Of a stretch of 64,000 nt of DNA, positions 55,406 to 64,000 are shown piece after piece. Each line of letters starts with the position of its first letter. Within the stretch, counting starts at the first letter, position 1. A program made the translations under genes and the position numbers. Under the pieces are notes generated by a model that was given only the letters and a program-made list of their open reading frames with translations, was not told the origin of the DNA and searched no databases. The stretch comes from Vibrio coralliilyticus. GTDB lineage: Bacteria; Pseudomonadota; Gammaproteobacteria; Enterobacterales; Vibrionaceae. Location: NCBI RefSeq assembly GCF_024449095.1, contig NZ_CP024627.1, positions 930,001-994,000 on the forward strand, in the 5' to 3' direction.

Positions 55406-56752
55406 GTGAGCAACTATTCATTGGACTTTTCAGGGGACGAAGATTTTCGTCCCCTTGCTGCTAGAATGCGCCCAGAAACGCTGGACCAATATATTGGTCA
55501 GCAACATATTCTTGGGCTAGGTAAACCCCTGCGCCGTGCGCTGGAGGCAGGGCATATTCATTCGATGATTCTTTGGGGGCCGCCCGGAACCGGAAAAACC
55601 ACTCTGGCTGAAGTTGCGGCAAATTATGCCAATGCGGAAGTCGAGCGAGTTTCAGCGGTGACGTCTGGCGTCAAAGACATTCGTGCAGCGATTGATAAAG
55701 CTCGTGAAAATAAACTAACCGGTCGAAGAACGATTTTGTTTGTTGATGAGGTTCATCGCTTTAACAAATCCCAACAAGATGCGTTTCTCCCTCATATTGA
55801 AGATGGCACCGTAACTTTTATTGGCGCGACAACGGAGAACCCATCTTTTGAGCTTAACAACGCTTTGTTGTCACGGGCTCGGGTCTACAAGCTTACCTCT
55901 TTGGCTCAGAAAGATATCCGTCTGGCCCTAGAACAAGCCATTAATGATGCCGAGCGTGGTTTAGGTCAGTTTGAAGCCCATTTCGCCGATAACGTATTGG
56001 ATCGCTTATCTGAGTTAGTGAATGGTGATGCTCGTATGTCACTTAACTATCTTGAGCTGCTGTATGACATGGCGCAAGAGGATGATAAGGGCGTTAAGCA
56101 AATCACGTTAGAGCTCCTTGCTGAAGTGGCTGGCGAAAAAGTGTCGCGCTTTGATAACAAAGGAGACATTTGGTACGACTTGATCTCAGCAGTGCATAAA
56201 TCGATTCGTGGTTCGAATCCAGATGCCGCACTTTACTGGTCAGCACGTATGATTGCCGCAGGTTGTGACCCTCTGTATATCGCACGCCGATTGTTAGCTA
56301 TTGCATCTGAGGACATCGGTAATGCTGATCCGCGCGCAATGCAGGTCGCGCTGTCAGCGTGGGATTGCTTTACCAGAGTAGGACCAGCTGAGGGTGAAAG
56401 AGCCATTGCCCAGGCTATTGTATATCTTGCTTGTGCACCTAAAAGTAATGCGGTTTATACCGCTTGGAAACAAGCCTTGCGCGATGCCCACAATCAACCT
56501 GAGTACGAAGTACCACCTCATCTTCGCAATGCACCGACAAGTTTAATGAAAGATCTCGGTTATGGAGCGGAATATCGTTACGCTCATGACGAACCAGGTG
56601 CTTACGCGGCTGGAGAGAAATATCTACCACCAGAAATGGGGGAGACTCGTTACTATTCTCCTACAAACCGAGGCTTAGAGGCGAAAATTGGCGAAAAGTT
56701 AGATTACTTGGCTAGTTTAGATGCAAAAAGCCCACAAAAGCGCTATGAATAA
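55406..56752 (+). CDS. rarA: Replication-associated recombination protein RarA
   Basis: Clamp-loader-like AAA+ ATPase (MgsA) acting at stalled forks with SSB. The 448 residues have Walker [14 protein letters not shown] (about 57-69), Walker [17 protein letters not shown], the sensor-1 region [20 protein letters not shown] and the C-terminal tetramerisation domain ([15 protein letters not shown]). It starts two bases after the lolA stop at GTG 55406, close to the lolA end; no other in-frame start fits the conserved N-terminus. Confidence 0.94.
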   Translation: MSNYSLDFSGDEDFRPLAARMRPETLDQYIGQQHILGLGKPLRRALEAGHIHSMILWGPPGTGKTTLAEVAANYANAEVERVSAVTSGVKDIRAAIDKARENKLTGRRTILFVDEVHRFNKSQQDAFLPHIEDGTVTFIGATTENPSFELNNALLSRARVYKLTSLAQKDIRLALEQAINDAERGLGQFEAHFADNVLDRLSELVNGDARMSLNYLELLYDMAQEDDKGVKQITLELLAEVAGEKVSRFDNKGDIWYDLISAVHKSIRGSNPDAALYWSARMIAAGCDPLYIARRLLAIASEDIGNADPRAMQVALSAWDCFTRVGPAEGERAIAQAIVYLACAPKSNAVYTAWKQALRDAHNQPEYEVPPHLRNAPTSLMKDLGYGAEYRYAHDEPGAYAAGEKYLPPEMGETRYYSPTNRGLEAKIGEKLDYLASLDAKSPQKRYE

Positions 56753-58156
<1,404 letters not shown>

Positions 58157-58171
58157 TCTCAAATAAACACC

Positions 58172-58205
58172 AAAAAGCCAGCTCAAGTGAGCTGGCTTTT
58201 TATTA
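58172..58205. terminator. Bidirectional terminator between serS and ansA
   Basis: AAAAGCCAGCTC (58173-58184), loop AAGT, GAGCTGGCTTTT (58189-58200), with T on both strands' 3' sides. Confidence 0.85.
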
Positions 58206-58226
58206 TTAAAACCTTGTAAAGTAATA

Positions 58227-59243
58227 TTATATCGACATTTCACCACGCAGCACTTGCTGCATTTGGACTTTCACTTGCTCGTGAGTCAGGTCTTGACTCA
58301 AAAGATAATGCAGCTTGGCAAGAGCCGCCTCTGGCGTCATATCATAGCCACTGATGACGCCGGCTTCAGCAAGGGCACATCCGGTAGCATACCCACCCAT
58401 GTTGACTTTACCCGCTAGGCATTGAGTTAGGTTAACGACAATCACTTCTCGCTCTGAAGCATCTTTAAGGTGTGCCAATAGTTCCGGGTTTTGCGGTGCA
58501 TTGCCCACTCCAAAAGTCAGTAGGATCATCGCGTTAACTGGTTGAAGTAAGGTGTTGCGAATCACTTCATGTGAGATGCCAGGATACATAGTAATCACAC
58601 CTATTGGCTGGGGTGTAATATCATGAACTTTAAATTCACCTGCAGGTTCTTCACCAACCTCAATATCGCTGCTGATCTGGATGTTGATACCCGCTTCAAG
58701 CAGAGGAGGCAAGTTTGGCGACGTAAAGGCGTTGAAACCATCAGCATGTGATTTTGTGCTTCGGTTACCACGCATCAACTTGTTATTGAAGAATAAGGTA
58801 ACTTCGTTAATAGGATAGTTAGCGGCAATATGCAGTGCGTTAAGCAGGTTTGCCTGACCATCTGAGCGAAGCTCAGCAAGCGGAATTTGTGAGCCCGTCA
58901 CAATCACAGGCTTGCCGAGATTTTCCAACATGAAAGACAAGGCCGATGCTGTGTAAGCCATCGTGTCTGTGCCGTGCAGAATGACAAAACCGTCGTATTT
59001 TTCGTAGTTTTCTCGAATGTCATCCGCGATCTGTTGCCAGTCTTTCGGTGTCATGTCCGATGAGTCGATTAGAGGATCGTATTCGTGAATAGTAAATTCT
59101 GGCATTTCCGGGCGCTGGAACTCTGGCATACTAGCCAGTTGTTTTTCCATGAAACCAGCCACAGGTACATAACCGTGGTCATGCGACTTTTTCATGCCGA
59201 TGGTTCCGCCCGTGTAGGCGATATAAATGTGTTTTCTTGCCAT
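58227..59243 (-). CDS. ansA: L-asparaginase I (cytoplasmic)
   Basis: Hydrolyses asparagine to aspartate and ammonia. 338 residues without a signal peptide, so the cytoplasmic type I enzyme. Catalytic Thr14 lies in AYTGGTIGM and the second active-site group in LHGTDTMAYTASAL, with Lys in the NNKLMRGNRSTKSHADGF region. Length equals E. coli AnsA (338). In many genomes, as here, it is next to sppA. Confidence 0.95.
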   Translation of the reverse strand: MARKHIYIAYTGGTIGMKKSHDHGYVPVAGFMEKQLASMPEFQRPEMPEFTIHEYDPLIDSSDMTPKDWQQIADDIRENYEKYDGFVILHGTDTMAYTASALSFMLENLGKPVIVTGSQIPLAELRSDGQANLLNALHIAANYPINEVTLFFNNKLMRGNRSTKSHADGFNAFTSPNLPPLLEAGINIQISSDIEVGEEPAGEFKVHDITPQPIGVITMYPGISHEVIRNTLLQPVNAMILLTFGVGNAPQNPELLAHLKDASEREVIVVNLTQCLAGKVNMGGYATGCALAEAGVISGYDMTPEAALAKLHYLLSQDLTHEQVKVQMQQVLRGEMSI

Positions 59244-59304
59244 TGCTTAGAAACCAGTTAATTGTAGGGGGAACAGAGCGTGGGATTATATATCAATCAG
59301 TAGC

Positions 59305-59337
59305 AATAAAAAGGGGTATCCCGCACAGGAATACCCC
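59305..59337 (-). terminator. Terminator of sppA
   Basis: GGGGTAT (59313-59319) pairs with ATACCCC (59331-59337), plus two inner pairs; on the minus strand TTTTTATT follows. It is about 40 bases beyond the sppA stop and separates it from ansA. Confidence 0.75.
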
Positions 59338-59376
59338 ACATAATTGGAATCCAACTGGTGAATCAGCAGTGTATAA

Positions 59377-61227
59377 TTACTGAACTTGGCAGTTCAAACA
59401 GAATGCATATTGGCCTTTTGGATCGTTGAAGCTATCCAGTAGGCTGGTATCCTGAACAACTTGTGTCGCGACAGGTTGTAAAGCCGCAGGAATCAAGCTA
59501 CTGACATCCAAGCCAAGATTAACTTTGACCTGGTTCATAAAGTCTTGGATGAACTGTTCGGCAGGTGATAACGGCTCTTCTACCCAGTACAGGTTGTAAT
59601 CTTCGACTTTGGCTAGCTCTGCAGCTAGCTTTACGGCGTCATCGAAGTCACCCATTTTATCGACTAAGCCAAACTTTGCCGCATCTTGACCTGTCCAAAC
59701 GCGGCCTTGGGCAATGCTATCCATGTCGTTCAACGGAATTTCACGGTTTTCACTAACAAGGCCCACAAAGCGATGGTAGCCGTGCTCAATACCCATCTGG
59801 AATGCATCGGCAGCCCCCTCCGATAAGCCAGTGGTTATCCCGACGCCTGAAAATGGAGAGGTCCCAACACCATCGGTATACACCCCCAGCTTATTGAGGC
59901 CTTTTTCAAAGGTCGTAATCACACTGAAAATACCGATAGAGCCAGTTAATGTAGTTGGCTGTGCAACAATACGATCAGCGCTCATTGAAATCCAGTAACC
60001 ACCAGACGCAGCTAAGCTAGACATTGAAGCAACAACAGGTTTACCTACTTCTTTTAGCGCTTCGATTTCGTTGCGAATGACTTCAGAGGCAAATGCACTA
60101 CCACCTGGGCTATCCACTCGTAGTACAACGGCTTTGACTTTATCATCGTTGCGGGCTTGACGAAGAAGCGCTGCAACCGTATCCCCCCCTGTTGTGCCTC
60201 GTGGTTGAGAGCCATCCATAATCGCTCCACTCGCCACTACAACGGCGATGTCATCCTGCGACAAATCGAATGTTGGTTTGATTGTGGTTTGATATTCATA
60301 GTAGTCAACGTAGTTGTAACTATCTTCACCATTACTACCAAAGACTTCAGTCAAATCAGCACGAACTTGTTGCCTAGTTGCCAGTTCATCAACTAAACCG
60401 AGTTCTAGTGATAAAGCGGCTAAATCGCCATCTTGTTCTTTCAATAAACTTAAGAATTCAGCCATACTCGGATTTAAGGTTTTTGCTGATACCTGACGAT
60501 TAGTAGCAACGTCATCAACGTAGGCTCCCCATAGCTGGCTCAACCAGCGTGACGCGGATTCTTTCGCCGCGTCTGACATGTCGTCACGAACAAACGGTTC
60601 AATGGCTGATTTATAGGTGCCTACGCGGAAAACGTGGGTATTGACATCCAGCTTTTCTAATAGCGTCTTATAGTACATGGAGTAAGCACTGTAGCCTTTA
60701 ATCAATACTGCGCCATCAGGTGCTAGATAAATCTTGTCAGCGTAACTGGCTAGGTAATACTGACTCTGATTGTAGAACTCACCCGCCGAATAAATTGGCT
60801 TGCCTGACGCTTTAAATTCATTTAGAGCTTTCGCAATGTAGCGCAGCTTAGTCAGGTTGGTTTCCGGCATGTCGCGTAGAGCCAGTACAATACCTGTGAT
60901 CTCCGGGTCGTCTTTGGCATGGCGTATTGACTCAACAATGTCATACAAGACATTTTCCCTTGGCATATCCTGACCAAATAGTGACCCCGTGAAAGAATCC
61001 ATAGGATTTACGTATCTTGATTGCTCCACAATAGGCCCTGAAATATTTAGCACCAGAGCGCCTTTTTGAGGTACTGAGGGTACCGGAGAGTCCGCATTGG
61101 TGTAGATGAAGTAGATAATACCAATGGTGGCAAGAAAGATAAGATTAACCAAGGCGAGACGAATAAAGGTGATGAGCTTCCATATACCTTTAAAAATCAT
61201 ACCAATAAACTTGAATAATTTTTTCAT
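59377..61227 (-). CDS. sppA: Signal peptide peptidase SppA, 67K type
   Basis: Inner-membrane serine protease that cuts signal peptides after their release. The 616 residues contain an N-terminal TM helix (about 20-43, IRLALVNLIFLATIGIIYFIY) and two tandem ClpP-like domains. The catalytic Lys is in VGTYKSAIEPF (first half) and the nucleophilic Ser in MSSLAASGGYWIS (second half), the Ser-Lys dyad split between repeats as in E. coli SppA (618). The start has GCGGAG. Its far C-terminus ends CLNCQVQ, with a CxxC I cannot explain. Confidence 0.94.
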   Translation of the reverse strand: MKKLFKFIGMIFKGIWKLITFIRLALVNLIFLATIGIIYFIYTNADSPVPSVPQKGALVLNISGPIVEQSRYVNPMDSFTGSLFGQDMPRENVLYDIVESIRHAKDDPEITGIVLALRDMPETNLTKLRYIAKALNEFKASGKPIYSAGEFYNQSQYYLASYADKIYLAPDGAVLIKGYSAYSMYYKTLLEKLDVNTHVFRVGTYKSAIEPFVRDDMSDAAKESASRWLSQLWGAYVDDVATNRQVSAKTLNPSMAEFLSLLKEQDGDLAALSLELGLVDELATRQQVRADLTEVFGSNGEDSYNYVDYYEYQTTIKPTFDLSQDDIAVVVASGAIMDGSQPRGTTGGDTVAALLRQARNDDKVKAVVLRVDSPGGSAFASEVIRNEIEALKEVGKPVVASMSSLAASGGYWISMSADRIVAQPTTLTGSIGIFSVITTFEKGLNKLGVYTDGVGTSPFSGVGITTGLSEGAADAFQMGIEHGYHRFVGLVSENREIPLNDMDSIAQGRVWTGQDAAKFGLVDKMGDFDDAVKLAAELAKVEDYNLYWVEEPLSPAEQFIQDFMNQVKVNLGLDVSSLIPAALQPVATQVVQDTSLLDSFNDPKGQYAFCLNCQVQ

Positions 61228-61273
61228 TAGGGCTCCGCTGTGCTAAGCACAGGTATAGGTCTTGGCAGTCTAA

Positions 61274-63436
<2,163 letters not shown>

Positions 63437-63463
63437 GCAAGCTCTAATAAACGCTTAGATTAA

Positions 63464-63489
63464 AAAAGACCTCCAGTGGGAGGTCTTTT
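63464..63489. terminator. Bidirectional terminator between fadH and purU
   Basis: AAAAGACCTCC (63464-63474), loop AGTG, GGAGGTCTTTT (63479-63489). Confidence 0.85.
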
Positions 63490-63502
63490 AGCATTTGGAA
63501 GT

Positions 63503-64000
63503 TTAAAGAATCACCGTCTTGTTACCATAGACAAATACGTGGTCATTTATCACCTTATTGAGCGCTTTGCTCAATACATTCTTCTCAACATCTCGTCCTG
63601 CTTGTGCCATATCTTTCGCACTGAAGTTATGATCGACCGGAATCACGTCTTGCTTGATGATTGGCCCCTCATCTAGATCGTTCGTGACGAAGTGTGCTGT
63701 AGCACCAATGATCTTAACGCCGCGTTCATAAGCTTGTTGATAAGGTTTAGCGCCAATGAAAGCCGGTAAGAAACTATGGTGGATGTTAATAATCTTGTGG
63801 TGGTATTTTTCTACGAATGAAGGGGTTAGTACACGCATGTATTTTGCTAGTACGAGATAGTCAGCATCATATTGGTCGATCACTGCCAGCATCTTCTGTT
63901 CATGTTCTTCACGGTTTAGGCCTTCGTGAGATACATGATGATAGGGAATATCAAACTTTTCCGTCAGGCTTTGTAGTGTATCGTAGTTACCCACTACTGC
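63503..64000 (-). CDS. purU: Formyltetrahydrofolate deformylase PurU (partial, 5' end outside window)
   Basis: Hydrolyses 10-formyl-tetrahydrofolate to formate and tetrahydrofolate, feeding PurT and balancing one-carbon units. The window holds the C-terminal 166 codons or so of about 280; the frame is open through the window edge (the ATG at 63994 is internal, within AVVGNYD). Visible are LAKYMRVLTPSFV, the catalytic NIHHSFLPAFIGAKPYQQAYERG with the active-site His, and the Asp in DLDEGPIIKQDV. The missing N-terminus should carry an ACT regulatory domain. Confidence 0.94.
   Translation of the reverse strand, partial: AVVGNYDTLQSLTEKFDIPYHHVSHEGLNREEHEQKMLAVIDQYDADYLVLAKYMRVLTPSFVEKYHHKIINIHHSFLPAFIGAKPYQQAYERGVKIIGATAHFVTNDLDEGPIIKQDVIPVDHNFSAKDMAQAGRDVEKNVLSKALNKVINDHVFVYGNKTVIL

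Overview
The window is chromosomal DNA of a marine gammaproteobacterium, almost certainly a Vibrio (larger chromosome). The basis is protein-level resemblance and gene order: lapA-lapB-pyrF, tig-clpP-clpX-lon-hupB-ppiD-comEA, lolA-rarA-serS, apt-dnaX-ybaB-recR, and a DUF3379 gene behind an ECF sigma factor next to fadL. I see no integrase, transposase, phage gene or CRISPR array. Nearly all of it is dense, intact core genome, so most of the novelty is in intergenic DNA and in small genes.

Layout. (1) 0-7 kb: fatty-acid use, with fadL, an ECF sigma factor with its probable membrane anti-sigma, and fadI-fadJ. Between the sigma factor and fadI lies what looks like an unannotated Hfq-type small RNA with an FNR-class promoter. 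FadR-like operators sit at fadI, at fadH (61 kb) and, weakly, at fadL. (2) 7-15.6 kb: nitroreductase, LysR regulator, an RssB-like response regulator, a 43-residue membrane protein run in frame into a ybaN homologue that lacks a normal start codon, then apt-dnaX-ybaB-recR, folD and tRNA-Arg(UCU). dnaX carries a complete programmed -1 frameshift cassette. (3) 15.8-31 kb: transport region. An OmpR-type two-component pair precedes a four-gene sugar ABC transporter resembling Pseudomonas gtsABCD with GltR/GtrS. A dctPQM TRAP transporter with a sigma-54 promoter follows, with the convergent dctBD two-component system that should activate it. (4) 31-41 kb: protein quality control and nucleoid genes (tig, clpP, clpX, lon, hupB, ppiD) plus the competence protein gene comEA. 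(5) 40-46 kb: cmk, rpsA, ihfB, lapAB, pyrF. (6) 45.7-54.7 kb: miaE, a membrane coiled-coil protein, cysB, an unusual methyltransferase, a TrpX-type ABC importer, dusC, and a SEC-C protein. (7) 54.8-64 kb: lolA-rarA-serS, ansA, sppA, fadH, and the 3' part of purU, cut by the window end.

How the parts fit: FadL, FadI/FadJ and FadH form a beta-oxidation set (uptake, oxidation cycle, removal of double bonds), probably under FadR and possibly touched by oxygen status through the candidate small RNA. ClpX, Lon and RssB are parts of one proteolysis network, with Lon behind a heat-shock promoter. DctB/DctD and DctPQM form a self-contained succinate/malate/fumarate uptake module. Positions, repeats and pairings were read by eye; no database search, folding program or alignment was run.
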